Shown: in pieces, positions 31,405 to 44,400 of the stretch
How positions within the stretch are numbered: the stretch's first letter is position 1
Layout: each line of letters begins with the position of its first letter
NCBI GenBank assembly: GCA_950097015.1
Contig: CATNEN010000024.1
Location: 6,462,001 to 6,526,000, forward strand
Length of the DNA: 64,000 nt
Reading direction: 5' to 3'
Origin: Macrostomum hystrix
Lineage: Eukaryota; Platyhelminthes; Macrostomidae
Notes under the pieces: generated by a model
Databases searched by the model: none
The model's input: the letters and a program-made list of their open reading frames with translations, nothing else
Told to the model about the DNA's origin: nothing
Position numbers and translations under genes: made by a program

Positions 31405-34400
31405 GTATCTGTCTTGTCAGTCTCTAGAAGTCCATCTTTAATCCATTGTATCTGTCTTGTCAGTCTCTAGAACCCCATCTTTAATCCATTGTATCTGTCT
31501 TGTCAGTCTCTAGAACCCCATCTTTAATCCATTGTATCTGTCTTGTCAGTCTCTAGAACCCCATCTTTAATCCATTGTATCTGTCTTGTCAGTCTCTAGA
31601 ACTCCATCTTTAATCCATTGTATCTGTCTTGTCAGTCTCTAGAACCCCATCTTTAATACATTGTATCTGTCTTGTCAGTCTCTAGAACTCCATCTTTAAT
31701 CCATTGTATCTGTCTTGTCAGTCTCTAGAACCCCATCTTTAATCCATTGTATCTGTCTTGTCAGTCTCTAGAACCCCATCTTTAATCCATTGTATCTGTC
31801 TTGTCAGTCTCTAGAACTCCATCTTTAATCCATTGTATCTGTCTTGTCAGTCTCTAGAACCCCATCTTTAATCCATTGTATCTGTCTTGTCAGTCTCTAG
31901 AACTCCATCTTTAATCCATTGTATCTGTCTTGTCAGTCTCTAGAACTCCATCTTTAATCCATTGTATCTGTCTTGTCAGTCTCTAGAACTCCATCTTTAA
32001 TCCATTGTATCTGTCTTGTCAGTCTCTAGAACCCCATCTTTAATCCATTGTATCTGTCTTGTCAGTCTCTAGAACCCCATCTTTAATCCATTGTATCTGT
32101 CTTGTCAGTCTCTAGAAGTCCATCTTTAATCCATTGTATCTGTCTTGTCAGTCTCTAGAACCCCATCTTTAATCCATTGTATCTGTCTTGTCAGTCTCTA
32201 GAACTCCATCTTTAATCCATTGTATCTGTCTTGTCAGTCTCTAGAACTCCATCTTTAATCCATTGTATCTGTCTTGTCAGTCTCTAGAACTCCATCTTTA
32301 ATCCATTGTATCTGTCTTGTCAGTCTCTAGAACCCCATCTTTAATCCATTGTATCTGTCTTGTCAGTCTCTAGAACTCCATCTTTAATCCATTGTATCTG
32401 TCTTGTCAGTCTCTAGAACCCCATCTTTAATCCATTGTATCTGTCTTGTCAGTCTCTAGAACCCCATCTTTAATCCATTGTATCTGTCTTGTCAGTCTCT
32501 AGAACTCCATCTTTAATCCATTGTATCTGTCTTGTCAGTCTCTAGAACTCCATCTTTAATCCATTGTATCTGTCTTGTCAGTCTCTAGAACTCCATCTTT
32601 AATCCATTGTATCTGTCTTGTCAGTCTCTAGAACCCCATCTTTAATCCATTGTATCTGTCTTGTCAGTCTCTAGAACCCCATCTTTAATCCATTGTATCT
32701 GTCTTGTCAGTCTCTAGAACTCCATCTTTAATCCATTGTATCTGTCTTGTCAGTCTCTAGAACTCCATCTTTAATCCATTGTATCTGTCTTGTCAGTCTC
32801 TAGAACCCCATCTTTAATCCATTGTATCTGTCTTGTCAGTCTCTAGAACCCCATCTTTAATCCATTGTATCTGTCTTGTCAGTCTCTAGAACCCCATCTT
32901 TAATCCATTGTATCTGTCTTGTCAGTCTCTAGAACCCCATCTTTAATCCATTGTATCTGTCTTGTCAGTCTCTAGAACTCCATCTTTAATCCATTGTATC
33001 TGTCTTGTCAGTCTCTAGAACTCCATCTTTAATCCATTGTATCTGTCTTGTCAGTCTCTAGAACTCCATCTTTAATCCATTGTATCTGTCTTGTCAGTCT
33101 CTAGAACTCCATCTTTAATCCATTGTATCTGTCTTGTCAGTCTCTAGAACTCCATCTTTAATCCATTGTATCTGTCTTGTCAGTCTCTAGAACTCCATCT
33201 TTAATCCATTGTATCTGTCTTGTCAGTCTCTAGAACTCCATCTTTAATCCATTGTATCTGTCTTGTCAGTCTCTAGAACTCCATCTTTAATCCATTGTAT
33301 CTGTCTTGTCAGTCTCTAGAACTCCATCTTTAATCCATTGTATCTGTCTTGTCAGTCTCTAGAACTCCATCTTTAATCCATTGTATCTGTCTTGTCAGTC
33401 TCTAGAATTCCATCTTTAATCCATTGTATCTGTCTTGTCAGTCTCTAGAACTCCATCTTTAATCCATTGTATCTGTCTTGTCAGTCTCTAGAATTCCATC
33501 TTTAATCCATTGTATCTGTCTTGTCAGTCTCTAGAACCCCATCTTTAATCCATTGTATCTGTCTTGTCAGTCTCTAGAAGTCCATCTTTAATCCATTGTA
33601 TCTGTCTTGTCAGTCTCTAGAAGTCCATCTTTAATCCATTGTATCTGTCTTGTCAGTCTCTAGAAGTCCATCTTTAATCCATTGTATCTGTCTTGTCAGT
33701 CTCTAGAACTCCATCTTTAATCCATTGTATCTGTCTTGTCAGTCTCTAGAACTCCATCTTTAATCCATTGTATCTGTCTTGTCAGTCTCTAGAACCCCAT
33801 CTTTAATCCATTGTATCTGTCTTGTCAGTCTCTAGAACCCCATCTTTAATCCATTGTATCTGTCTTGTCAGTCTCTAGAACCCCATCTTTAATCCATTGT
33901 ATCTGTCTTGTCAGTCTCTAGAACTCCATCTTTAATCCATTGTATCTGTCTTGTCAGTCTCTAGAACCCCATCTTTAATCCATTGTATCTGTCTTGTCAG
34001 TCTCTAGAACTCCATCTTTAATCCATTGTATCTGTCTTGTCAGTCTCTAGAACCCCATCTTTAATCCATTGTATCTGTCTTGTCAGTCTCTAGAACCCCA
34101 TCTTTAATCCATTGTATCTGTCTTGTCAGTCTCTAGAACCCCATCTTTAATCCATTGTATCTGTCTTGTCAGTCTCTAGAACCCCATCCTTAATCCATTG
34201 TATCTGTCTTGTCAGTCTCTAGAACCCCATCTTTAATCCATTGTATCTGTCTTGTCAGTCTCTAGAACCCCATCTTTAATCCATTGTATCTGTCTTGTCA
34301 GTCTCTAGAACCCCATCTTTAATCCATTGTATCTGTCTTGTCAGTCTCTAGAACTCCATCTTTAATCCATTGTATCTGTCTTGTCAGTCTCTAGAACTCC

Positions 34401-34600
34401 ATCTTTAATCCATTGTATCTGTCTTGTCAGTCTCTAGAACCCCATCTTTAATCCATTGTATCTGTCTTGTCAGTCTCTAGAACCCCATCTTTAATCCATT
34501 GTATCTGTCTTGTCAGTCTCTAGAAGTCCATCCTTAATCCATTGTATCTGTCTTGTCAGTCTCTAGAACCCCATCCTTAATCCATTGTATCTGTCTTGAA
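31405..34600. repeat. Minisatellite, 43-bp unit, about 3.2 kb
   Basis: About 74 highly similar copies of a unit containing gtatctgtcttgtcagtctc, then tagaactccatctttaatcc. Most differences are at one site (aaccccat, aactccat, aagtccat, aattccat), so copies can be typed by that variant. Confidence 0.97.
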
Positions 34601-34609
34601 ACTCTAGAA

Positions 34610-35225
34610 TTCTAGAATTTAAAAAGTTCTAAATTATGCACATTTTTGGTTGAGTGTTAGTAGTTCGTACAATTAAAGTATGTGTTAACGTTGTATTCTA
34701 TTTAGGCGGGTCACCCAGGTTAAACAAAAACTTCTTTGTATAGCTAATTTGAAATCTCTTTGTCCATAAACGATAGATTTCTTCTGAAAGATTGTGTCTT
34801 AGTCATGCTGTTTTGCAAGCTAAACACCGTGTCAGTGTACGCGGATAACGCTGTCTCTCTCTATCCTTGTCTCTCATAATTCTATTTTATTATGTCAAAA
34901 ATAATTCATAATTCAGTTTAATTCGTTTGTTAGTCTGCCTCAATGCGCATTTCTAACTGGCTATAGCTTGCAAATCTCTCTCTCTCTCTGGCCAGGCTGA
35001 GCGGTGGCCACTTGATATTTATCACATATAAGCTACAGTTCTTTTTCTGACGATATTAATGTCCAAAATTAGAAAATATTTTCACGACTTAGACAAAAAA
35101 TTTAGAATAAGACTCAAAATACTTGTTACTACACTACTTTTGAAGTATTAAGTAGGCACTAGAGCGTTTTCGTCGCTTTTTAAAGTAACTAGATAGGTTA
35201 TGATATCTGTGCTGAATTCTCTCTC
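34610..35225. other. Unassigned sequence upstream of the Lst2 gene
   Basis: No gene, and no promoter motif that I can name. A short (tc)n run lies at about 34977-35000. Confidence 0.4.
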
Positions 35226-35234
35226 GCCTTCATA

Positions 35235-35580
35235 GTGTCAGCTTCCCAGTTTCCCATAGATTCTCAGCTTTCCAACTTCACATCGATTCTCGGCTTCCCA
35301 GTTTCCCATAGATTCTCAGCTTTCCAACTTCACATCGATTCTCGGCTTCCCAGTTTTCCATAGATTCTCAGCTTTCCAACTTCACATCGATTCTCGGCTT
35401 CCCAGTTTCCCATAGATTCTCAGCTTTCCAACTTCACATCGATTCTCGGCTTCCCAGTTTTCCATAGATTCTCAGCTTTCCAACATCACATCGATTCTCG
35501 GCTTCCCAGTTTCCCATAGATTCTCAGCTTTCCAACTTCACATCGATTCTCGGCATCCCAGTTTCCCATAGATTCTCATG
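35235..35580. repeat. Minisatellite, 52-bp unit
   Basis: About six copies of a composite unit, with ttctcagctttccaacttca alternating with gattctcggcttcccagttt. It ends about 45 bp before the Lst2 start codon. Confidence 0.9.
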
Positions 35581-35587
35581 TGAGCAG

Positions 35588-35602
35588 TACTCACTGTTTC
35601 AG
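35588..35602 (+). promoter_or_regulatory. Splice-acceptor-like site before the Lst2 start codon
   Basis: tactcactgtttcag ends at 35602, 23 nt before the ATG at 35626. It may be a trans-splice acceptor or a 5' UTR intron end. Confidence 0.4.
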
Positions 35603-35625
35603 CCAGTTACTCAGATCGCATCGCA

Positions 35626-37731
35626 ATGCTGCAGTCTCTGGGTCGCAAGCTTTTCCTGGCCAATAGGAAATCAGGCAGCGAGTTGCTGTCCCGCTACTAT
35701 GCCGCAGACCAGGAGCTGGTTCGAGTGGCCCAGCAGATCAAACGCCTTGACGCTGACAAGCAGCAGGATCGCGTGACGGAACTCATTAGCGAACTAAAAG
35801 AGTGCCAGCAGCGGGTCATGAAGGTCATGCTGGAGCTCATGGACGAGCTCATACCAGATAGGCGGCATCCCAAAGACTTTCGCATGAAATTTCCCGACGA
35901 AGTGGTTCAGGAAGGCCTCGAAGGCCAGCTGTGGTACGCGTCCGAGTGCCTAGCTGCCGGCTCCTCCATTCTCTATCGAGAAATCGAAGCGGAGAGCATC
36001 AGGCCCTTGGCTATTCAGGTGAGTAGCCATTGTGGGTCACTGGCTTACACATTTTGTATCCATAAGTTCTGGAATCCCAAAAAAACCCGCTAATCCCTCC
36101 TTATCCCCAGGTGACCCGGGAAGGCGAGAAGACTCGGCGGTTGCTACGCGACGAGGCCAGCCGCAGCTACTACGGCGCCGAGCCTCGGTCGAATCGCCGC
36201 CTGCTGGACCAGCTGGCCGTGTTCGATCGCACCCTGGCCGAGTTTGAGCTCAGCTACGTCAGCGCCATGGTGCAGGTCAAGACATTGACAGAGATGGAGC
36301 AGCTGCAGGAGGTGGCCGTGCTATTCTCTGACACAGCCGCCTGGGCCCTAGCCGGCGGTCACATTCGCCGAGACGACATCGACAGCTGCGAGCCGACGTT
36401 GATGATTGTGCTGCCTAGATTGGCTGTGCTCTACGGCCTCCTTGAATATCCGGACGGGCCGTTGAGCACGAGGGACCGGCCGGCAAGCAAGCTGTGCTCA
36501 CTGTTTCGCGCCTTCCACTCCCACCTGGACAGGGTCCGAGCATTTCTAGGCCGGCTGAAGCAGCCGGAGAGAGATCGCCTAGTTCTAAGACTCTGCCTGG
36601 CTGCGGAGGCTGACGATGGCGCCGCCGATCCCAATGCGGATGTGGACACCGAGTCTGACAGGGTGGCCGGCTTGTTCAAGGTTAGCCTGCCTACATTTGA
36701 TTGGCTGATTAAATGGGTCAGGATTGGTTGTAGGGTGTCAGGATTGGTTGTAGGCTGTCAGGATTGGTTGTAGGCTGTCAGGATTGGTTGTAGGGTGTCC
36801 GGATTGGTTGTAGGGTGTCAGGATTGGTTGTAGGCTGTCAGGATTGGTTGTAGGGTGTCAGGATTGGTTTTAGGGTGTCAGGACTGGTTGTAGGGTGTCA
36901 GGACTGGTTGTAGGCTGTCAGGATTGGTTGTAGGGTGTCAGGACTGGTTGTAGGGTATCAGGATTGGTTGTAGGGTGTCAGGACTGGTGGAAGGGTGTCA
37001 GAGCTAGTTTTAGTTTGTCACAAGGATTTAATTTCAGGTGTATGGTGTACAGATTTTTTGTTTCTGAATTAATTGTAAAGATTAGTTGTAAGATTTCAGA
37101 ATTTATTTTATGGTGACAGAATACTTGTCTAGGGTGTCAGAATACTTGTCTAGGGTGTCAGAATACTTGTCTAGGGTGTCAGAATACTTGTCTAGGGTGT
37201 CAGGTTGGTGTCAGGGCTACAAATTAGTTTGTTACCCTCCCTCCCGGCCAGGTAATAGCTGGTGTGGCGGACCAAATCCAGAGCAACTACGCCTGGGAAC
37301 TGCGCTACCTGCTGCGCTGCGTCTACAAGCTGCACTGCAGCGACGCCGTTGCTGAAGCTGCCGCGTCGGCCGCAGCCTCCGCGTCCACTCTGGCCGTTGA
37401 AGAGGGCCTGGATGCATTCGACTGGCAGGTGACGGACTCTGCTGCCGGCCCTGCCCCGCCAGCAACAGCAGCAGCTTCAGTCGGCGCTGGAGCAGGTGCT
37501 CAAACACCGCCAGCCTGGGCGCCAGACGACTCATCGGATGTGTGCACCAACCGACACTGCGGACTGGCGTTCACAATGACCAGACGGCGGCATCACTGCA
37601 GAGCCTGCGGCGGCCTGTACTGCTCGGCATGCACTCGGGGTCGGAGGCCGCTGCCGCTGTTTGGTTTCGACAATCCGGTCCGCCTCTGCGACTCCTGCTG
37701 TGCCAATGCCGAGGCCCACTCGGCTAGTTAG
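35626..37731 (+). CDS. Lateral signaling target 2 (Lst2/ZFYVE28) FYVE-domain protein, compact form
   Basis: Three exons, 35626-36018, 36111-36680 and 37252-37731, all in phase 0, encode 480 residues. The N-terminal Lst2 domain is clear: ELLSRYYAADQELVRVAQQI, RHPKDFRMKFPDEV, LEGQLWYASECLAAGSSI, and AEFELSYVSAMVQVKTLTEM. A VADQIQSNYAWELR helix precedes a C-terminal FYVE domain (residues about 408-473) with WAPD, RRRHHCR and VRLC signature motifs. The family binds phosphatidylinositol 3-phosphate on endosomes when not monoubiquitinated and promotes EGF-receptor degradation. Human ZFYVE28 is about 890 residues; this protein lacks most of the long disordered middle. The first FYVE cysteine pair is spaced C-x4-C (CTNRHC) rather than C-x2-C. 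A plus AATAAA lies at 38080-38085. The two introns are 92 bp and 571 bp, the second full of repeats. Confidence 0.92.
36718..37010. repeat. Intronic minisatellite, 20-bp unit
   Basis: About 14 copies of tcaggattggttgtagggtg and close variants in the second Lst2 intron. Confidence 0.9.
37110..37205. repeat. Short intronic minisatellite, 21-bp unit
   Basis: Four copies of a unit containing gtcagaatacttgtctaggg, downstream of the 20-bp array in the same intron; the two share the gggtgtcag word. Confidence 0.85.
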
Positions 37732-37734
37732 AAT

Positions 37735-38335
37735 CCGCTCCTGAATTGGCTTTCAGTTGGCCTCTAAAATTCTTATTCTTTCTCAATGGGGATTTTGAGT
37801 GCGGGATTCTAATTAGATGACGCAACTCAAACATTATACCTTGGATCTGGGATCAGTTAATCAGATCTTTAAAAAATTGCCTCAATTGTGTGCTGTGTAA
37901 GTGATTAGAGATCTCTATTGTTTGGTTCTTGAACCTTGTACAGGACTATAATTGCCTTCAAAATCCGAATTTCGTACCTATTAATATTTAAAATGTTTTT
38001 TAGGCATGGGGAAAATCAGGCCAGTTCTAAATTATTTAAGAGCTCCAGTTCACGATGACCTGTTTGTATTGTTTTAATTAATAAATTACTACTCACAAAT
38101 TAAGAATTTATGTTGTTAATTTCTGTTTGTTTTTTGCATGCCTTTAAATGATGAGCTCAAATTGAAATTCATATTTCTATCATTCCATTTCCATTGCCCA
38201 TTCTGTTTTGTGCTTAACAAATGATGCTGTCTACAATGGTGGCTAATTCTGGGGAATAGTTGCTCATGTAGGTAGAACCAGTTACAAAGACCCAAAAGTT
38301 GATCAGTCAACTTGTCCGTCCTCGGGTACAAAGAC
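37735..38335. other. Lst2 3' UTR and downstream spacer
   Basis: It contains a plus-strand AATAAA at 38080-38085. Nothing else is recognised. Confidence 0.45.
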
Positions 38336-38640
38336 TCGACAGTTAAACAGTTACAAAGTCCAGATAGTTAATCAGTTTCAAAGACCCGACAGTTCAACAG
38401 TTACAAAGACCCGACAGTTGATCAGTTAAAAAGACCCGACAGTTAAATAGCTACAAAGACCCGACAGTTAAATAGCTACTAAGACCAGACAGTTAAATAG
38501 CTACAAAGACCCGACAGTTAAATAGCTACAAAGACCAGACAGTTCAATAGCTACAAATACCCGACAGTTGATCCGTTACAAAGATCTGACAGTTGATCAG
38601 TTACAAAGACCCGACAGTTAAAAAGTTACAAAGACCATTC
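38336..38640. repeat. Minisatellite, about 27-bp unit
   Basis: About ten imperfect copies of a unit containing caaagacccgacagttaaat, with gatcag or aatagc variants. Confidence 0.85.
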
Positions 38641-38644
38641 ACAC

Positions 38645-39200
38645 TGCTTGTTCCACGAAATCTGTACCGTCTGTTTTTGATCTGTTTCTGATTGATGAAA
38701 CATTTGAGATTCGTCACTCCACACAATGCTTACTCACTTGTCAACCCTACCGTAATTAAGTTTTTAAGTGAAGCAAAATATAGAATTCATCATCAAATCG
38801 AGATTCTGCGCCAAAACTATAGATTTGAACACAACGAACAATGCCTAAATAATTGTCATGCTTTGCATTACTTAGTATTCCCTTATTGTTGAATTGCTGC
38901 GTTACTCAGATATGCACAATGCAATCCTGTCTATGTACTTTTAACTGGCCACATCATGCTATTATCTCTGTAATCTGTAAACAATACTGGCAAACGTTAA
39001 AGCAACAAAGATTGATTCTGAAGCAAAACAAAATTGAAATTTGCAACACAATATGTGCCTATCAAATTACTGTTTTTATACTGAAGCAGGTTCAAGCCTA
39101 CACAATCCGTTCTATTGCTTGTTTGTTTGCAAGTGTCTTCTTTTATCTGGGCAATCAATTTCATTGCCTTTTAACACCTCAGAACCTGTCTCAATCCGGA
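38645..39200. other. Unassigned AT-rich spacer
   Basis: Open frames of 66 to 118 codons exist on the plus strand, but they overlap each other and show no domain or splice sites I would trust. Confidence 0.4.
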
Positions 39201-39204
39201 GCCA

Positions 39205-40125
39205 CTTAAAACACCTCCGTCACTCTGGAACCAAATCTCACACCTCCGTCACTCTGGAACCAAATCTCACACCTCCGTCACTCTGGAATTAAATCTCACA
39301 CCTCGGTCGCTCTGGAACCAAATCTCACACCTCCGTCACTCTAGAACCAAATCTCACACCTCCGTCACTCTGGAACCCAATCTCACACCTTCGTCACTCT
39401 TTAAATAAATCTCACACCTCCGTCACTCTGGAATTAAATCTCGCACCTCCGTCACTCTGGAACCAAATCTCACACCTCCGTCACTCTGGAACCAAATCTC
39501 ACACCTCCGTCACTCTGGAATTAAATCTCACACCTCGGTCGCTCTGGAACCAAATCTCACACCTCCGTCACTCTAGAACCAAATCTCACACCTCCGTAAC
39601 TCTGGAACCAAATCTCACACCTCCGTCACTCTGGAACCCAATCTCACACCTTCGTCACTCTTTAAATAAATCTCACACCTCCGTCACTCTGGAATTAAAT
39701 CTCACACCTCCGTCACTCTGGAACCAAATCTCACACCTCCGTCACTCTGGAACCCAATCTTACACCTTCGTCACTCTTTAAATAAATCTCACACCTCCGT
39801 CACTCTAGAACCAAATCTCACACCTCCGTAACTCTGGAACCAAATCTCACACCTCCGTCACTCTGGAACCAAATCTCACACCTCCGGCACTCTGGAATTA
39901 AATCTCACCTCCGTCACTCTGAAACCAAATCTCACACCTGTCACTCTGGAACCAAATCTCACCTCCGTCACTCTGGAACCAAATCTCACCTCCGTCACTC
40001 TGGAACCAAATCTCACCTCCATCACTCTGGAGCCAAATCTCACACCTCCGTCACTCTGGAACCAAATCTCACACCTCCGTCACTCTGGAACCAAATCTCA
40101 CCTCCGTCACTCTGGAACCGAATTC
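39205..40125. repeat. Minisatellite, 29-bp unit
   Basis: About 32 copies of a unit containing cctccgtcactctggaacca, with aattaaat and ctctagaacc variants. A seven-unit block appears duplicated within the array. Confidence 0.92.
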
Positions 40126-40210
40126 AATATTTCCTCGATTAAAAACATTGTCAAAAACAGAATGAATAACAAAGGCCAGGCATTCAATCGTGTAAGAATT
40201 AACAATTAGA

Positions 40211-40640
40211 ATGGCGCCATCGAATGCAATGGTGTTCCACAATGTGCAGGTGCGTATATTTAAGATTTATCACTGAACAGCTTATGCCCACCAATTGCTG
40301 TGTACGGCATCTAGCTAGTGTATAATATTGTAGATGAAAAAGGGTGGAATAATTGGATAGTAAAATAAGCTAGGTAAAATTTACCTTTTCTAAAGAAAAT
40401 AATGGCCCTCTAATGAGCAGGCTGCGGGTTCTGGGTTATGTTACAAAGACGACATTGCAAGCACAAATTCGAACAGACAGCAGCCGGGACAATTCAGAAG
40501 TTGTACACGTAGTGGCGGATCTACTAGGACAATTGGCAAGGCAGAGTTCTAATAATGTGACAGAAAAAATGGTGAACGAACGCACAAAAAACGGCAGGTA
40601 CAGGTGCTGTACCTTCGACAATGCAAAAATAAGGTAAGGC
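40211..40640 (+). other. Possible small split gene, weakly supported
   Basis: An ATG at 40211 opens 13 codons ending at a donor-like caggtgcgt (40249). A second segment after an acceptor-like gagcag (40419) carries LRVLGYVTKTTLQAQIRTDS and VVADLLGQLARQSSNNVTEK, ending near a donor-like aaggtaagg. The two pieces do not join in the frame giving that peptide, so the first is probably unrelated. No family is recognised. Confidence 0.15.
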
Positions 40641-40795
40641 CAATTTATAATTGGACAAAAACAGAAATTAAACAAGGGAACAAAAAATGAGACATCTTGT
40701 GTTTGGAATTTAGTCGCTCCTATATAGAACGCTTGATTGGAAAACTGCAGCCGAGATAGAAAGTCTGGAGAGGTCAGTTGACCTTGGCTCAGTTG

Positions 40796-41240
40796 ACTAC
40801 CAGGGGTCATAGTTGACTACCAGGGGTCATAGTTGACTACCAGGGGTCATAGTTGACTACCAGGGGTCATAGTTGACTACCAGGGGTCATAGTTGACTAC
40901 CAGGGGTCATAGTTGACTACCAGGGGTCATAGTTGACTACCAGGGGTCATAGCTGACTACCAGGGGTCATAGTTGACTACCAGGGGTCATAGCTGACTAC
41001 CAGGGGTCATAGTTGACTACCAGGGGTCATAGTTGACTACCAGGGGTCATAGTTGACTACCAGGGGTCATAGTTGACTACCAGGGGTCATAGTTGACTAC
41101 CAGGGGTCATAGTTGACTACCAGGGGTCATAGTTGACTACCAGGGGTCATAGTTGACTACCAGGGGTCATAGTTGACTACCAGAGGTTATAGCTGACCAC
41201 TAGGGTCATTGCTGACTACAGACTACCAGGGGTTACTTGA
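40796..41240. repeat. Minisatellite, 20-bp unit, very homogeneous
   Basis: About 21 copies of agttgactaccaggggtcat, nearly all identical, with decay only at the right end. It lies just downstream of the minus-strand zinc-finger gene's polyadenylation signal. Confidence 0.95.
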
Positions 41241-41274
41241 TCACCAGGGGTCAGTTAGGAATAATTTATTCACA

Positions 41275-41280
41275 GGGCAG
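41275..41280 (-). terminator. Polyadenylation signal of the zinc-finger gene
   Basis: A minus-strand AATAAA lies 164 nt beyond the stop codon at 41444. It is a plausible signal; cleavage is not shown. Confidence 0.5.
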
Positions 41281-41443
41281 TATGACCAACAGTAATTTAT
41301 TTAAAATCTAATAACATATTGGTCATGGGGGTCAGTGGACCCCACAGTATCACTAAAATATTAGTTTTAGAGAAGTTTGCTTAACAATTAATTCAATTGC
41401 ATCCGGCGAAGTAACCGCAAAAGCTCTTGTATGATGAAGTTAC

Positions 41444-44400
41444 TCAGGCGCTGTCACCGCAGCTTCCGGCGCGCTTGTCCTGCTGCCTCTTAGCGTGAAT
41501 CTTCATGTGCCGGGTGATCATATCTCGCCGGCAGGCAGTGTAGTGACACACCTGGCAACTGTAGGGCTTGTCACCGGTGTGAGTACGCATGTGTGTGCTC
41601 AGGTGGTCAGATCTGTGGGTGGGAAGAGGATGCTTATCCAGCTTACAGAACGTTTTAATAATAGGAATTTCACTATGCCTGAAAATATGCGCACACTAAC
41701 TACTGACATCAGTAGACACGTAAAATATGTTATTTAGTGTTTTGTGTAAAATGCGAAACTTGACAAATTAGAAGAGAATAATGCTACTTAGAAAATCGAA
41801 CTCGTGCAAATTTTTAGGCATTTGGGTAGAAAATTATTAGGGATAGAACGGGAGAGTGCGTTAGGGGTATTAGGGATTAGGGATAGAATGGAAGAGTGCA
41901 GTAGGGGTATTAGGGATTAGGGATAGAATGGGAGAGTGCCGTAGGGGTATTAGGGATTAGGAATAGAATGGGAGAGTGTAGTAGGGGTATTAGGGAATAG
42001 GGATAGAATGGGAGAGTGCGGTAGGGGTATTTGGGAATAGGAATAGAATGGGAGAGTCCAGTAGGGGTATTAGGGATTAGGGATAGAATGGGGAATGGAA
42101 ATGGAATGGAGAGAGCGGTAGGGGTATTAGGGATTAGGGATAGAATGTGAGAGTGTGGTAAGGGTATTAGGGATTAGGGATAGAATGGGAGAGTGCCGTA
42201 GGGTATTAGGGATTAGGGATAGAATGGGAGAGTGCCGTAGGGGTATTAGGGATTAGGGATAGAATAGGAGAGTGCAGTAGGGGTATTAGGGATTAGGGAT
42301 AGAATGGGAGAGTGCGGTAGGGGTATTTGGGAATAGGAATAGAATGGGAGAGTGCAGTAGGGGTATTAGGGATTAGGGATAGAATGGGAGAGTGCAGTAG
42401 GGGTATTAGGGATTAGGGATAGAATGGGAGAGTGCGGTAGGGGTATTAGGGTATAGGAATAGAATGGGAGAGTGCAGTAGGGTATTAGGGATTAGGGATA
42501 GAATGGGAGAGTCCAGTAGGGGTATTAGGGATTAGGGATAGAATGGGAGAGAGCGGTAGGGGTATTAGGGATTAGGGATAGAATGTGAGAGTGTGGTAAG
42601 GGTATTAGGGAATAGGAATAGAATGGAAGAGTGCAGTAGGGGTATTAGGGATTAGGGATAGAATGGGAGAAAGCGGTAGGCGTATTAGGGATTAGGGATA
42701 GAATGGGAGAGTGCGGTAGGGATATTAGGGATAAGGGATAGAATGGGAGAGTGTGGGAGGCACGGGTCTAATTCGCGTCAGGGATTTAGGGAATCAACGG
42801 CTAGTGTAAACCCAGTGAACTCTTCCGCAATTAGTTCGATCGATCTCTGGTTTCGATCGGTAACGTGCGGGCAGAGTCAAAGAGTGCTTTCAGAAACAGG
42901 TCAGGAAAAAAACGATTTCGAAGTTAACTATAGTTGACAACAGTGAAATTAAAATCAACAAGCCTCACAAAAACTCTGCAGCCTAGAACTGTTGCCCATT
43001 CTCTTTATCTGTGCCCCCTCAGCAGAAGCGGAAAGGCGGGGGCGGCTGCCACTTTTTAAGTCTCTTCAAACGCCAGAAAAACCGGTGCGTCATGTGACAC
43101 CGAGGCTGGGGTGGGGGCCTGTCTGGCTGGCTGTCTGTCTGTGGGCGTTGTCCTTAGTTTAGTCATCGCTGCATGGCTCGACCGTCTGGTTTTGAGCTAG
43201 CCCGGTTAATTTAAAAAAATTTGACAATCAGTGAGCCGCATAAATTTATAGCTCAGCTCAGCTGTGCCTAAAGCAACAGACGGAAGAAGAACATAAGTTA
43301 TGGCACCACATCTTAGAGCCGCAGACACAAATTCCACAAGTTTTTCATTATACTTCTGTCTCTTTCTACCTGTTGTCCCAACGAGTATCACTCTGGAACC
43401 ATTTCCCTCTACTATCTCACTCTGGTTAAGGGAGATCATTTTTCCGTCGACTGTGTCAATTTAGAACCATATTCCTCTACACTGCCACTTTGGAACCGTT
43501 TTCTAATCTTTTAAGAACTCTAGAACCGTTTTCTAATATTTCTGTCACCATGGAACCGTTTTCTAATATTTCTGTCACTCTGGAACCGTTTTCTAATATT
43601 TCTGTCACTCTGGAACCGTTTTCTAATATTTCTGTCACTCTGGAACAGTTTTCTAATATTTCTGTCACTCTGGAACAGTTTTCTAATATTTCTGTCACCC
43701 TGGAACCAATTTCTAATATATATGTCACTCTGGAACCGTTTTTCTAATTTTTCTGTCACTCTGGAACCGTTTCCAGGAACAGTTGTCAGGAAATACCAGG
43801 CCAAATCTATTATCATTGCCTAGGCCCAACAGGGGGCAACGAGTGCATTGCCAGTAAGTGGCTTGCCTCCCCCGTCCTTGCCTCGCTCCCCAGTTTAAAC
43901 TTGCGCCTTTTGTATTTGGATGGCGGGGCGGTGCGTCCAAAGCTAATGAGTAAAGAATAGTTTTCGAAAAATAGAATGCGGCCCATTTAGTGATTTGGTT
44001 TAATTAAATAAACCTGCTTTAAATCTTAGTTCACAGGTGTACACTGAGATTGACGAGAGCGCATGTTTAGGCATTGAGGACGTGGCAGGCTTAGACATTG
44101 GAAAATGTCAGTGGGACGACTTAGTAAAGGATCAAACGAAGGAGAAAAGGCATAGGGAGAAAACGGGAGCGGACGAGGGTGAAAGGGGCGGACGAGTGTG
44201 AAGGGCCGGATCAGTGTCAAGGCAGCGGGTGAGTTTGAAGGGGCGGATCAGTGTAACAGGAAAGGACGATGATGAAAGGAACGGATAAGTTAAAGGGCGG
44301 GTGAGTTTGAAGGGGCGGATGAGTGTGAAAGCGGAGGACGATGATGAAAGGAGCGGATAAGTTAAAGGGCGGATGAGTGTGAAGGGGCGGACGAGTGTGA

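Noticed and set aside
43477-43816. Repetitive peptides (SRVTEILENG type) as coding
   Set aside because: Both strands are open over a 30-bp repeat inside the zinc-finger intron; no independent support.
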